Below are positions 27,253 through 35,978 of a stretch of DNA of 64,000 bases, in pieces. The stretch's first letter is position 1, and the number at the start of each line of letters is the position of its first letter. The translations under genes were made by a program, and so were the position numbers. The notes beneath the pieces are model-generated. The model worked only from the letters and a program-made list of their open reading frames with translations, did not search any database and was not told the DNA's origin. This stretch comes from Litoreibacter halocynthiae (GTDB lineage Bacteria; Pseudomonadota; Alphaproteobacteria; Rhodobacterales; Rhodobacteraceae). The stretch is from NCBI RefSeq assembly GCF_004365635.1, contig NZ_SOBH01000002.1, positions 248,001 through 312,000 on the forward strand, written 5' to 3'.

Positions 27253-29253
27253 CTATTCGAACTCCATGATGATATCGTCCACGGCCAGATTGTCACCGGC
27301 AGAGGCGTTGAGCTTGGAAACCTTGCCCTTGCGCTCCGCACGCAAGATGTTTTCCATCTTCATCGCCTCGACGGTGCACAGCGCTTGCCCTTCCTGCACC
27401 TCGTCCCCGACTTCCACGTCCACTTTGACGATCAGACCCGGCATCGGGCAGAGCAGCAGCTTGGAGGTGTCCGGTGGCGTCTTCTCAAGCATCAAGGACG
27501 CCAGTTCAGCCTGACGCGGCGTGCGCACATGCACTTTCAGGTCCGCGCCACGATGGCGCATCCGGAACCCGCCAGAGATCTTTTCGACCTTCAGCACCAG
27601 CTTCTCGCCATCAACTTTCAGCTTGGCAAGGCTATCCCCCGGCGTCCAGTCCGAGGAGACACGTTGCTTGGTCCCGTCGGCGTGCTTCACGGTTGCGCCC
27701 TTCTTGTCGGCCTTGATCTTCACCTCGAAGCGCTCGCCTTGCAGGCTCACCACCCAATCCTTGCCCACCTTGCGGCGGTGGTTGTCCATGGTGCCGGAAA
27801 TCCGCGCGCGGCGGATTTCGGCAACGCGGTGCATCGCCGCCGCGGAGGAAGCGATCCGCGCCAAGGTCTCTTTTGGCAACTCCACCCCCATGAAACCTTC
27901 TGGGTATTCTTCCTCGATAAACGCGGTGGTGATGTCACCGGACACAAACTTCGGATGGTCCATAACAGCGGCGCAGAACGGCAGGTTGTGGCCAATGCCT
28001 TCCACTTCGAAGCTGTCCAGAGCCACGCGCATATGCTCGATGGCCTCCGCGCGAGTTGGGCCCCAAGAACATAGCTTGGCGATCATCGGGTCGTAATACA
28101 TCGAAATTTCGCCGCCCTCATAAACGCCCGTATCATTGCGCACCGCGCGCTTGTCATTGGCCTTCTCCGCAGGGGGACGGTAGCGGGTCAGACGGCCAAT
28201 CGACGGCAGGAAACCACGATACGGGTCTTCCGCATAGAGGCGCGATTCCATCGCCCAGCCGTTCAGCTTGATGTCCTTCTGCTTCAACTTGAGCTTCTCG
28301 CCATAGGCGACACGGATCATCTGCTCGACCAGATCAACGCCAGTGATCAGCTCCGTCACAGGGTGTTCCACCTGCAAACGGGTGTTCATTTCAAGGAAGT
28401 AGAAGTTGCGGTCGCCATCGACGATAAACTCCACGGTCCCCGCGCTGGTATAGCCAACCGCCTGCGCTAGCGCACAGGACTGCTCGCCCATCGCCTTTCG
28501 GGTCTTCTCGTCCAGAAACGGCGATGGAGCTTCCTCGATCACCTTTTGCTGGCGGCGCTGGATGGAACACTCACGCTCGCCCAGATAGATGCAGTTGCCA
28601 TGAGCGTCGGCCAGAACCTGAATTTCGATGTGACGCGGCTGGGTGACGAATTTCTCGATGAAAATGCGGTCATCCCCAAAGCTGTTCGCCGCTTCGTTCT
28701 TGGAGGACTGAAACCCCTCACGGGCCTCGTCATCATTCCATGCAATCCGCATCCCCTTGCCGCCGCCGCCAGCGGAGGCTTTGATCATCACCGGATACCC
28801 GATCTCTTTGGAAATCTTCACCGCTTCTTCAGCATCCTCGATCAGCCCCATATGGCCCGGAACCGTGGACACGTTGGCCTCTTGGGCGATCTTCTTGGAG
28901 GTGATTTTGTCCCCCATCTTCTCAATCGCGCCAACAGGTGGCCCGATGAAGGCGACGCCAGCGGCTTCCAGTGCTTCCGCAAACTTGGAGTTTTCAGACA
29001 AGAAACCGTAACCCGGATGCACGGCCTCTGCCCCCGTCTCCCTTATCGCCGCCATCACTTTGTCGATAACGATGTAGGACTGATTGGCTGGGGGCGGCCC
29101 AATATGCACCGCCTCATCCGCCATCTGCACATGCATCGCCTGCGCGTCGGCATCAGAATAAATAGCCACCGTTTTGATGCCCATCTTGCGGGCGGTCTTG
29201 ATGACACGGCAGGCGATTTCACCACGGTTGGCGATCAGGATTTTCTTGAACAT
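27253..29253 (-). CDS. pccA: Propionyl-CoA carboxylase alpha (biotin carboxylase/carrier) subunit
   Basis: Carboxylates its biotin group with bicarbonate and ATP, for transfer to propionyl-CoA by PccB. The 666 residues comprise the biotin carboxylase domain (1-450: KILIANRGEIACRVI, ATP-grasp GGGGKGMR, EMNTRLQVEH), a linking BT domain, and a C-terminal biotinyl domain with EAMKME (biotinylated Lys about K632). The start at 29253 (MFKKIL) matches the family; the frame open to 29322 overlaps a terminator hairpin and is rejected. Substrate choice (propionyl over acetyl) is inferred from the mutase and PccB in the same locus. Confidence 0.94.
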   Translation of the reverse strand: MFKKILIANRGEIACRVIKTARKMGIKTVAIYSDADAQAMHVQMADEAVHIGPPPANQSYIVIDKVMAAIRETGAEAVHPGYGFLSENSKFAEALEAAGVAFIGPPVGAIEKMGDKITSKKIAQEANVSTVPGHMGLIEDAEEAVKISKEIGYPVMIKASAGGGGKGMRIAWNDDEAREGFQSSKNEAANSFGDDRIFIEKFVTQPRHIEIQVLADAHGNCIYLGERECSIQRRQQKVIEEAPSPFLDEKTRKAMGEQSCALAQAVGYTSAGTVEFIVDGDRNFYFLEMNTRLQVEHPVTELITGVDLVEQMIRVAYGEKLKLKQKDIKLNGWAMESRLYAEDPYRGFLPSIGRLTRYRPPAEKANDKRAVRNDTGVYEGGEISMYYDPMIAKLCSWGPTRAEAIEHMRVALDSFEVEGIGHNLPFCAAVMDHPKFVSGDITTAFIEEEYPEGFMGVELPKETLARIASSAAAMHRVAEIRRARISGTMDNHRRKVGKDWVVSLQGERFEVKIKADKKGATVKHADGTKQRVSSDWTPGDSLAKLKVDGEKLVLKVEKISGGFRMRHRGADLKVHVRTPRQAELASLMLEKTPPDTSKLLLCPMPGLIVKVDVEVGDEVQEGQALCTVEAMKMENILRAERKGKVSKLNASAGDNLAVDDIIMEFE

Positions 29254-29301
29254 TAGGTCAGGTCCCCTCTTGCCCAGCCCATCGGCCGGGGGTCTTGCAT
29301 C

Positions 29302-29337
29302 AAAAAAGGCCGGGGCGCGCATCTGCGCGTCCCGGCC
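29302..29337 (-). terminator. Terminator after the small lipoprotein gene
   Basis: On the minus strand a 14-bp GC-rich stem (GGCCGGGACGCGCA / TGCGCGCCCCGGCC, one mismatch) is followed by six T. It separates the lipoprotein gene from pccA, so pccA transcription should start within or just after it. Confidence 0.85.
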
Positions 29338-29367
29338 CTGTTGGTCTGGTTAATGGTTGTCTGGTTA

Positions 29368-29568
29368 TTACTTGCAGATGCCTGCGTCGTCGCAGAACAC
29401 GCCTGCCGCGCCACCAAGGACAGCACCCGTAACGACGTTGCCACCTGTGGCCGAGGCGACCGCTGCACCTGCGCCTGCCCCGACAAGGCCGCGTTCGGCG
29501 TCGGAATCACAGGCTGACAGCGCAAAGGCTGCCGCAAAAAGTGTCGAGATGAGGAATGTCTTACGCAT
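29368..29568 (-). CDS. Small lipoprotein with glycine-zipper
   Basis: The 66 residues have a lipoprotein signal peptide (MRKTFLISTLFAAAFALSAC, Cys at residue 20). A Gly/Ala-rich stretch follows (GLVGAGAGAAVASATGG, then GAVLGGAAGVF), resembling glycine-zipper outer-membrane lipoproteins, and the protein ends with two Cys. AGGAGA stands 6 bases before the ATG. Function unknown; envelope location is predicted. Confidence 0.8.
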   Translation of the reverse strand: MRKTFLISTLFAAAFALSACDSDAERGLVGAGAGAAVASATGGNVVTGAVLGGAAGVFCDDAGICK

Positions 29569-29923
29569 TGGAATTCTCCTTGATTGCTCTTGGAGACCCA
29601 ACACCCGAATGCGCGAGAAAGTTTCAAAAACTTTCTAGAACGCTGAATTTGGCGGAATTCTGCGCGAACCGCAGGGGATGCATCGGCACTTTGCCGCCCG
29701 CGCCCGCCCGCACAGAAAAAAAGAGGTCTGCCCAAACGAGCAGACCTCTTCAGAGGGGAAGGGTAACGGTTTTGTACATGCAGGCGCATCTCTGTGCTGG
29801 AGGGATTAACCTGCCCAGCCACGATGCGACACTCAGCACGCCGAGCAAACTCGATTACTGCCGTGGCGTCAATTTGAGCATTAATTCGCTTAAATCGCTT
29901 ATATGCCAGCGTAATTTTGCCCA
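29569..29923. other. 355-base gap with a terminator
   Basis: Holds the promoter region of the small lipoprotein gene and, at 29715-29750, a terminator for the gene at 29924. The minus-strand frame through it is low-complexity and unlike any family. Nothing else is seen. Confidence 0.5.
29715..29750 (-). terminator. Rho-independent terminator of the 29924 gene
   Basis: Minus-strand stem AAGAGGTCTGC / GCAGACCTCTT (11 bp, arms at 29740-29750 and 29721-29731) with an 8-base loop, followed by TTTTT. Confidence 0.85.
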
Positions 29924-30283
29924 TTATTCGATGAATTCTTCAGAAAATGCGTTCGGGAACGTCCCTTGAACGCGGCGGATGTCTATGCGCAGCAGCGCTT
30001 CGTAGCTTGCTGGGTCGAACGGATCTTCCGCTGGGACGACTTCGCGACCGAAAAGCCAGTTCAACCGCCCGGCATCAAGGTTGCCACGCTCGAACGGTTC
30101 CTCACCAAAATGCTGCACCAAAGCCCACATGAATCCGGCATCAGCCCGCCGGTCCATCGGGCGCCGGTCCGCATACCGTTCGCGTTTGGTCAAAGGAGTG
30201 GCCCCGTCCTTGTTATCACGACGAATGGTAAACTGATAATCCGTTCCCGGTAGCCGCGAGGGAAATCCCTTGTGTTTCAACAT
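29924..30283 (-). CDS. Hypothetical cytosolic protein
   Basis: Not recognised. The 119 residues are soluble, without signal peptide or membrane segment; mixed charged sequence (TKRERYADRRPMDRRADAGF), then WALVQHFGEEPFERGNLDAGRLNWLFGRE. The AAAGGTGA ribosome-binding site 5 bases before the ATG and a terminator 174 bases downstream support it as a real single gene. Confidence 0.7.
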   Translation of the reverse strand: MLKHKGFPSRLPGTDYQFTIRRDNKDGATPLTKRERYADRRPMDRRADAGFMWALVQHFGEEPFERGNLDAGRLNWLFGREVVPAEDPFDPASYEALLRIDIRRVQGTFPNAFSEEFIE

Positions 30284-30431
30284 GGTGTCACCTTTGAGCG
30301 AAAGTCGTGCATCCCGCGTTCTGGCATGCGCGCATGCGAACGGTTCGCGCGGGCGCGAGCTTCGGGACGTGTATCACTATTGAAAATGAGGGGGGCCGCA
30401 CGCGCTGGCTGCGCTGTCAGGCCGGTAGGGT

Positions 30432-30465
30432 TTTGCGGGGCGATGCGGAAAGCCCGCCCCGCAAA
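30432..30465 (-). terminator. Hairpin after the 43-residue lipoprotein gene
   Basis: Perfect 11-bp inverted repeat TTTGCGGGGCG / CGCCCCGCAAA (30432-30442 and 30455-30465), 8 bases after the stop. No T-run follows, so it may protect the 3' end rather than terminate. Confidence 0.5.
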
Positions 30466-30472
30466 TGTAGTT

Positions 30473-30604
30473 TTAGTACTTGTTGTATGCTGGCTCAGCA
30501 GCAACTGGCTCAATGATAACAACTTCTTCTTCTTGCTGGCCGCCGCATGCTGCGACGATTGCGACGAAGCCGAAGGCTGCGAGTGCTTTGATGCTCTTGG
30601 ACAT
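30473..30604 (-). CDS. 43-residue lipoprotein
   Basis: Short gene found by reading the minus strand: a lipoprotein signal peptide (MSKSIKALAAFGFVAIVAAC, lipobox VAAC, Cys 20) and a 23-residue mature part, GGQQEEEVVIIEPVAAEPA followed by YNKY. GGAG lies 9 bases before the ATG. The EEVVIIEPVAAEPA stretch is shared with the lipoprotein at 56218-56412 (EQEVVIVEPVLAEPA), so they are paralogues. Function unknown; probably an abundant small envelope lipoprotein. Confidence 0.82.
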   Translation of the reverse strand: MSKSIKALAAFGFVAIVAACGGQQEEEVVIIEPVAAEPAYNKY

Positions 30605-30818
30605 CTGAGTCTCCTGTTTTGGTATGGCGAATCATTAATGAGGCTAATCCCCACTCCTTCATCGCACACATTAGGGGTCACAGAAATGTAACCTTCCCGC
30701 AAGGTAGCCGTTCCATTGGCAAAAAAATATATCTTCGATGTGTCTCTTGCGCGATGTGTTGCGATTGCATCATCCTCGCCACAGCTTGAACTTAGCTGGC
30801 CAACATGTTGTGTTTTCG

Positions 30819-31220
30819 TCATAATCCACCCCAAACACAGGTGCCGTCCACGACCGCGAACAGATCGAAATATTGCACCACATTCGGCGCGGATTCGCCG
30901 AATGGCATTGCTTCTGATGCAACAGAGACGACAATTTCTCGGGCATTGGGCGCTGATTCCGCAACAATTCGAAGCCCTTCACTTTCACAGAGCGCCTGAA
31001 AATCGGATTCGATGACATCGAATCCGAACTGTTTCTGGTCCACAATTTGTGGTGCAAGCAGCCGAATGCGCACTATACGGCGCGCCGGATCATCGGTGCC
31101 CGGTGGCTCGAACAGTACTTCATGGGGCAAATACTCCACCGCCGAGACGGCCTGCAACGGAGCTTGATCCGCCGAAGCTGCCCCCGTCGCGATCCCCAGT
31201 ATTAGCGCCGCAAGTTTCAT
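30819..31220 (-). CDS. DUF6497 exported protein
   Basis: The 133 residues have a signal peptide (MKLAALILGIATGAASA) and a domain I recognise as the rhodobacteral DUF6497 family. Markers are RIVRIRLLAPQI, FDVIESDFQALC and the C-terminal FGESAPNVVQYFD followed by DGTCVWGG. Function unknown. Its ATG overlaps the RidA stop (ATGA), so the two are coupled. Confidence 0.75.
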   Translation of the reverse strand: MKLAALILGIATGAASADQAPLQAVSAVEYLPHEVLFEPPGTDDPARRIVRIRLLAPQIVDQKQFGFDVIESDFQALCESEGLRIVAESAPNAREIVVSVASEAMPFGESAPNVVQYFDLFAVVDGTCVWGGL

Positions 31221-31612
31221 GCAGGACGCCTCGCGATGCAGTCGATTTCCACCAAGGCCCCGACCGCCAAAGCCGTCACCCCCACCGTCGTGCGCGCAGG
31301 CAACCTGTCGGCCGGGAAAAAGCTTTTGTAGGTCTCGTTGAACACCGCATAATCCCGCTCGAACTCGGTCAGAAAACACCGACATTGCACAACATGGCTC
31401 AGGTCCAGCCCGACGCCCTTCAGCACAGTCTCGAGGTTCAACATCACCTGCCGCGTCTGCGCCTCCACGCCGTCGTCCAGCGGATCCGTGGTGGCCCCGC
31501 CCGGCTTGGTCGGCATCTGCCCCGTCAGGATCACCCAGCCATCAGATTCAACCGCATGAGAGAACGGAGCCACATGCGTGGGCGCGTCGGAGATGTTGTG
31601 AAATTCGGTCAT
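31217..31612 (-). CDS. RidA-family protein
   Basis: The 131 residues match the RidA/YjgF/UK114 family, whose archetype hydrolyses reactive enamine/imine intermediates. Conserved: GWVILTGQMP, QTRQVMLNLETVLKGVGLDL and the Arg-containing PARTTVGVTALAVGALVEID. The substrate here is unknown. It begins 8 bases after the pccB stop, so pccB-ridA-DUF6497 form one operon. Confidence 0.88.
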   Translation of the reverse strand: MTEFHNISDAPTHVAPFSHAVESDGWVILTGQMPTKPGGATTDPLDDGVEAQTRQVMLNLETVLKGVGLDLSHVVQCRCFLTEFERDYAVFNETYKSFFPADRLPARTTVGVTALAVGALVEIDCIARRPA

Positions 31613-31619
31613 TACGCCC

Positions 31620-33152
31620 TCACAACGGAATATTGTCGTGTTTCTTCCACGGGTTCGTCACCGACTTGCCCCGCAGCGACGCAAAAGCCCGCGCAACTCT
31701 CTTGCGGGTGGAGTGCGGCATGATCACCTCGTCGATGAAGCCTTTCTCGGCGGCCACGAACGGGTTCGCAAAGCGGTCTTCATAATCAGCAGTCCGCTCG
31801 GCGATCTTCTCGGCGTCCCCCAACTCGGCGCGGTACAGGATTTCAACCGCACCCTTGGCCCCCATCACCGCGATCTCGGCGGTGGGCCATGCGTAGTTAA
31901 AGTCGCCACGCAGGTGTTTCGACGCCATCACGTCATAGGCGCCACCGTAGGCTTTGCGGGTAATCACCGTCACTTTCGGCACCGTCGCTTCGCCATAGGC
32001 AAACAGCAACTTCGCGCCGTGCTTGATCACGCCGCCATATTCCTGAGACGTCCCCGGCAGGAACCCCGGCACGTCTACAAGCGTCAGGATCGGAATTTCG
32101 AACGCATCGCAGAACCGCACGAACCGCGCCGCTTTGCGCGAGCTGTCAATGTCCAGGCATCCCGCCAGCACCATCGGCTGGTTGGCGACAACACCGACGG
32201 ACTGACCTTCGAGGCGGATAAAGCCAGTCAGGATGTTCTTGGCGAAGTCCTCCTGAATCTCGAAGAAATCGCCTTCGTCCGCCAGCTTGGTGATCAGCTC
32301 TTTCATGTCATACGGGCTGTTCGCATTGCTCGGCACCAGCGTATCAAGGCTGGCCTCGATCCGCGCCGGATCATCAAAGAACGGGCGCACAGGCGCTTTC
32401 TGACGGTTGTTGAGCGGCAGGAAGTCCACCAATCGCCGGACTTCAGCCATGGCCTCCACGTCATTCTCGAAGGCGCCATCCGCAACCGAGGATTTGCGAG
32501 TATGCGTCGAGGCACCACCCAATTCCTCTGCAGTCACCACCTCGTTGGTCACGGTTTTTACCACGTCGGGACCGGTCACGAACATGTAGGACGAATCCTT
32601 CACCATGAAGATGAAGTCGGTCATCGCAGGCGAATACACAGCGCCACCCGCGCATGGCCCCATGATCACGCTGATCTGCGGCACCACACCGGACGCCATG
32701 ATGTTGCGCTGGAACACTTCGGCGTATCCCGCCAAAGATGCCACACCTTCTTGGATGCGCGCACCGCCGGAATCGTTGATCCCGATGACCGGCGCGCCGT
32801 TCTGCACCGCCATGTCCTGTATCTTGCAAATCTTCTGCGCGTGGGTTTCCGACAGCGAGCCACCAAACACCGTAAAGTCTTGCGAGAACACGTAAACCAG
32901 CCGCCCGTTGATGGTGCCCCATCCCGTCACAACGCCGTCGCCGGCGGGGCGGTCTTTCTCCATGCCGAACTCGGTGCAGCGGTGCGCCACGAACATGTCG
33001 AACTCTTCAAAGCTGTCTTCGTCCAGCAGTAACTCGATCCGCTCTCGTGCTGTCAGTTTACCCTTGGCATGCTGAGCTGCAATGCGGCGCTCCCCACCTC
33101 CGAGACGGGCCGTCTCGCGGCGGTCTTCCAATTCGCTTAGGATATCTTTCAT
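31620..33152 (-). CDS. pccB: Propionyl-CoA carboxylase beta (carboxyltransferase) subunit
   Basis: Transfers the carboxyl group from biotin on PccA to propionyl-CoA, giving methylmalonyl-CoA. At 510 residues it has both crotonase-fold halves: SGGARIQEG and [17 protein letters not shown] in the first, [12 protein letters not shown] and [14 protein letters not shown] in the second. The start at 33152 (MKDILSELE) matches the family. Upstream it faces the MFS gene across 173 bases containing TTTGCAAA-type sites, likely bound by the ScfR regulator encoded at 34.6 kb. Confidence 0.95.
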   Translation of the reverse strand: MKDILSELEDRRETARLGGGERRIAAQHAKGKLTARERIELLLDEDSFEEFDMFVAHRCTEFGMEKDRPAGDGVVTGWGTINGRLVYVFSQDFTVFGGSLSETHAQKICKIQDMAVQNGAPVIGINDSGGARIQEGVASLAGYAEVFQRNIMASGVVPQISVIMGPCAGGAVYSPAMTDFIFMVKDSSYMFVTGPDVVKTVTNEVVTAEELGGASTHTRKSSVADGAFENDVEAMAEVRRLVDFLPLNNRQKAPVRPFFDDPARIEASLDTLVPSNANSPYDMKELITKLADEGDFFEIQEDFAKNILTGFIRLEGQSVGVVANQPMVLAGCLDIDSSRKAARFVRFCDAFEIPILTLVDVPGFLPGTSQEYGGVIKHGAKLLFAYGEATVPKVTVITRKAYGGAYDVMASKHLRGDFNYAWPTAEIAVMGAKGAVEILYRAELGDAEKIAERTADYEDRFANPFVAAEKGFIDEVIMPHSTRKRVARAFASLRGKSVTNPWKKHDNIPL

Positions 33153-33220
33153 GGCGCGGGCCTCCCAAATAAGTTGCGCAGAACCTACACCCGCGCCGCG
33201 TTGCGGCAAAGGCCCAAACG

Positions 33221-33273
33221 GCAAATTTGCAAACTAAGCAAACCTTATCACTAGAATATTGCAAATCTGCGAA
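33221..33273. promoter_or_regulatory. Putative ScfR/PccR binding sites upstream of pccB
   Basis: Two clusters: GCAAATTTGCAAACTAAGCA (33221-33240, with a perfect TTTGCAAA at 33226) and TTGCAAATCTGCGAA (33259-33273, direct repeats of TGCRAA eight bases apart). Similar elements stand before the regulator gene at 34548-34587. From memory, PccR of Rhodobacter sphaeroides recognises TTTGCAAA-type repeats at pccB. Confidence 0.6.
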
Positions 33274-33325
33274 TAAACTAAACTAACGGGTTCACCTTCC
33301 AAATTCGCCGTCTTAACGTCGACTC

Positions 33326-34540
33326 ATGAGTTATTCATCCGCGCGCCTATTTGATCGCGCAACTCCGCCACATATCGTAACGCTCGTGCTCCTCGCTGGG
33401 GTTTCGGCGATGAACATGTCGATTTTCCTGCCGTCGCTGCCAGTGATGACGCAGGCCTTCGACACCGAATACGGCGTTATGCAGCTGTCCATCTCGCTCT
33501 ATCTGGCCTTCACCGCAGTGCTTCAAATCATCATCGGGCCGCTATCGGACCGCTTTGGCCGTCGTCCCATTGTTTTGGGCGCGCTGGCGATTTTCACGCT
33601 GGCCTCGCTCGGATGCTATCTGTCGACAACAATCGAGATGTTTCTGACCTTCCGCATGATCGCGGCCTCGGTCGCGGTTGGCATGGTCATGTCGCGCACC
33701 ATCGTGCGCGATGTGGTCCCCATGGCCGAGGCCGCGTCGATGATTGGCTATGTCACCATGGGCATGTCGCTGGTGCCAATGTTTGCCCCCACCATCGGTG
33801 GCTTCATTGATGAAATCTTCGGATGGCGCGCGATCTTCCTGTTCATCTTCGCCGCCGGAGCGGGCTTGGCGCTGCTGTGCTGGGCCGATCAAGGCGAAAC
33901 CAATCAGGCAAAATCCGTCAGCTTCATGGCGCAAATCAAGGACTATCCGGAGCTGTTCACATCCCCCCGCTTCTGGGGTTACGCCCTGTCCGCCGCCTTC
34001 GCCTCGGGCGCATTCTTCGCCTTCCTTGGCGGCTCCCCCTATGTGGCGTCCGTGGTGTACGAGCTGCCTTCCACCACCACACGCTATCTTTTCGGGGTGC
34101 CCGCGTTGGGCTATTTCGTCGGCAACCTGATCTCCGGGCGGTACTCTGTCAGCATCGGCGTGAACCGTATGATCCTGATCGGCTGCATCTTGCTGGTGTT
34201 CGGGATGGCGGCATCTTTGCTTGCGACAGCAATCGGTTATGGCTCGGCCTTCACCTTCTTTGCCTTTTGCACCTTTGTCGGTCTTGGCAACGGCATGGTG
34301 CTGCCGAATGCCACTGCTGGCCTGTTGTCCGTGCGCCCGCATCTGGCCGGCACGGCCTCCGGCGTCGGTGGTGCCATCATGATCGGCGGCGGCGCGGCGC
34401 TCGCAGCCCTTTCCGGCACCTTGCTGGAACACGGCCATGGCAGCTATCCTTTGCAATGGGTCATGCTGCTGAGCGCGGTTGCCAGCCTCGTATCCGTCCT
34501 GCTGGTCCTGCGCCGCGAGAAAGCGGTTCGCCGCGCTTGA
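33326..34540 (+). CDS. Bcr/CflA-type MFS drug transporter
   Basis: Major facilitator of 404 residues with twelve predicted helices. The conserved loop after the second helix reads GPLSDRFGRRPIVLG, and LFGVPALGYFVGNLISGR lies in the second half; both fit the Bcr/CflA drug:proton antiporter group. The natural substrate is unknown. It shares its upstream region with divergent pccB and lies directly before the ScfR regulator gene, so control by short-chain acyl-CoA signalling is possible but unproven. Confidence 0.87.
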   Translation: MSYSSARLFDRATPPHIVTLVLLAGVSAMNMSIFLPSLPVMTQAFDTEYGVMQLSISLYLAFTAVLQIIIGPLSDRFGRRPIVLGALAIFTLASLGCYLSTTIEMFLTFRMIAASVAVGMVMSRTIVRDVVPMAEAASMIGYVTMGMSLVPMFAPTIGGFIDEIFGWRAIFLFIFAAGAGLALLCWADQGETNQAKSVSFMAQIKDYPELFTSPRFWGYALSAAFASGAFFAFLGGSPYVASVVYELPSTTTRYLFGVPALGYFVGNLISGRYSVSIGVNRMILIGCILLVFGMAASLLATAIGYGSAFTFFAFCTFVGLGNGMVLPNATAGLLSVRPHLAGTASGVGGAIMIGGGAALAALSGTLLEHGHGSYPLQWVMLLSAVASLVSVLLVLRREKAVRRA

Positions 34541-34547
34541 GCCACAG

Positions 34548-34587
34548 CTTTGCAAAGGCTATGACGTGACATAGCAAAACTGCAAAG
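34548..34587 (+). promoter_or_regulatory. Putative autoregulatory sites of the ScfR gene
   Basis: Perfect palindrome CTTTGCAAAG (34548-34557) and AGCAAAACTGCAAAG (34573-34587, RGCAAA repeats eight bases apart) lie immediately before the regulator's start codon. Confidence 0.5.
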
Positions 34588-34589
34588 GC

Positions 34590-35978
34590 ATGCCGGATAT
34601 GGCCCCACGCAAACTCTACGCGGGCACCAAGCTACGCGAACTTCGGACCCGCATCGGACTGACCCAAAAGGCCTTTGCAGCCAAACTGGGTGTGTCGCTG
34701 CCATATCTCAACCAGATGGAAAACAACAACCGGCCGGTCTCCACATCCGTGGTTCTCGCCATGGCCAGCGAGTTCGGCTTCGACGTGACCGAACTGTCCA
34801 GCGGCGATGCAGAGCGCATGGTCACCGACATGGCAGAAGCCCTGTCCGATCCGATCTTCGCCGAAATCGCGCCACCCTTGGCTGATCTACGCCTTGCCGC
34901 ATCGAATGCGCCCGCGCTTTCGCGTGCCTTCATCGAGTTGCATCGCGCCTACCGTCAGAGCCATGAACGCCTCGCCTCGCTGGACGAGGTTTTAGGGCAG
35001 GAAGCAACGAATTTGCAGCCAAGCCCGTGGGAAGAGGTCCGGGACTTCTTTCACTATTGCGACAATTACATCGACGCCGTGGACCGCGCCGCCGAACGCT
35101 ATGCAGGCACCGTCGAGGGTGACATCCTGCGTGCGTCAAACCTCAAGTTCGAGTTACAATTTACTGACAGTAAAACCCTTCGCCGGTATGATCCTGTCGC
35201 CAACGCACTCCGCCTCGCCGCCAGTTCAACGCCCTCCACGCAGCGCTTCCAGCTGCTGCACCAAATTGCCCTTCTCGAACAAAACGAGCTTTTGGACGCA
35301 ACTTTGGACCTCGCCCGCTTCCAAACCGACGCCGCGCGCCATATAGCCAAGATCGGCCTCGCCAACTACTTCGCAGGCGCGGCCCTCTTGCCTTACACCG
35401 CGTTTCTGGAAGCCGCTCAGACCACTCGCCACGACCTCGAACAACTCGCCGACAAGTTCGGTGCGTCAATCGAGCAGGTCGCCCACCGTCTCTCCACCCT
35501 GCAACGCCCGGGCGCCAAGGGTATCCCCTTCTTCTTCGTGCGCGTTGATCAGGCAGGCACCATTACCAAGCGCCACTCCGCCACACGCCTGCAATTCGCC
35601 CGCTTCGGCGGCCCCTGCCCCTTGTGGAACGTCCACCGCGCGTTCGAGACACCGGGCCGCTTCCTGCGCCAGCTGGCCGAAACGCCGGACGGCGTCCGCT
35701 ACATCTCCATCGCCCGCGACGTGTCCAAACCCGGCGGCAGCTTCACCGCACCAACCCGCCGCTATGCCATCGCCTTGGGCTGTGAGATGACCCATGCCAG
35801 CGCTTTGGTTTATGCCGACGACATGCTCCCCGCCAGCCCGCAAGCATTTGAACCCATTGGTATATCCTGCCGCATCTGCCCCCGCCGTGACTGTCACCAA
35901 CGCTCTGTTCCACCACTGGAAAGCAAGCTCAGCGTCGACCACGACCAGCGCGGCACGCTGCCCTACACGGTCGAATAA
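34590..35978 (+). CDS. Short-chain fatty acyl-CoA regulator (ScfR; PccR/RamB/PrpR-like)
   Basis: DNA-binding regulator of 462 residues. An XRE-type helix-turn-helix lies at about 12-66 (LTQKAFAAKLGVSLPYLNQ). A large middle region with an IrrE/ImmA-like peptidase remnant (about 180-290) follows, then a C-terminal DUF2083 domain ending in the Cys motif CRICPRRDC. This layout defines ScfR proteins, which sense short-chain acyl-CoA and control its assimilation; PccR activates pccB in Rhodobacter. The neighbouring pcc and mutase genes make the same role likely here. The start could also be ATG 34599. Confidence 0.88.
   Translation: MPDMAPRKLYAGTKLRELRTRIGLTQKAFAAKLGVSLPYLNQMENNNRPVSTSVVLAMASEFGFDVTELSSGDAERMVTDMAEALSDPIFAEIAPPLADLRLAASNAPALSRAFIELHRAYRQSHERLASLDEVLGQEATNLQPSPWEEVRDFFHYCDNYIDAVDRAAERYAGTVEGDILRASNLKFELQFTDSKTLRRYDPVANALRLAASSTPSTQRFQLLHQIALLEQNELLDATLDLARFQTDAARHIAKIGLANYFAGAALLPYTAFLEAAQTTRHDLEQLADKFGASIEQVAHRLSTLQRPGAKGIPFFFVRVDQAGTITKRHSATRLQFARFGGPCPLWNVHRAFETPGRFLRQLAETPDGVRYISIARDVSKPGGSFTAPTRRYAIALGCEMTHASALVYADDMLPASPQAFEPIGISCRICPRRDCHQRSVPPLESKLSVDHDQRGTLPYTVE

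Noticed and set aside
30277-30834. 185-residue minus-strand frame around 30.5 kb
   Set aside because: Low-complexity product; the real gene is the 43-residue lipoprotein in another frame of the same strand.
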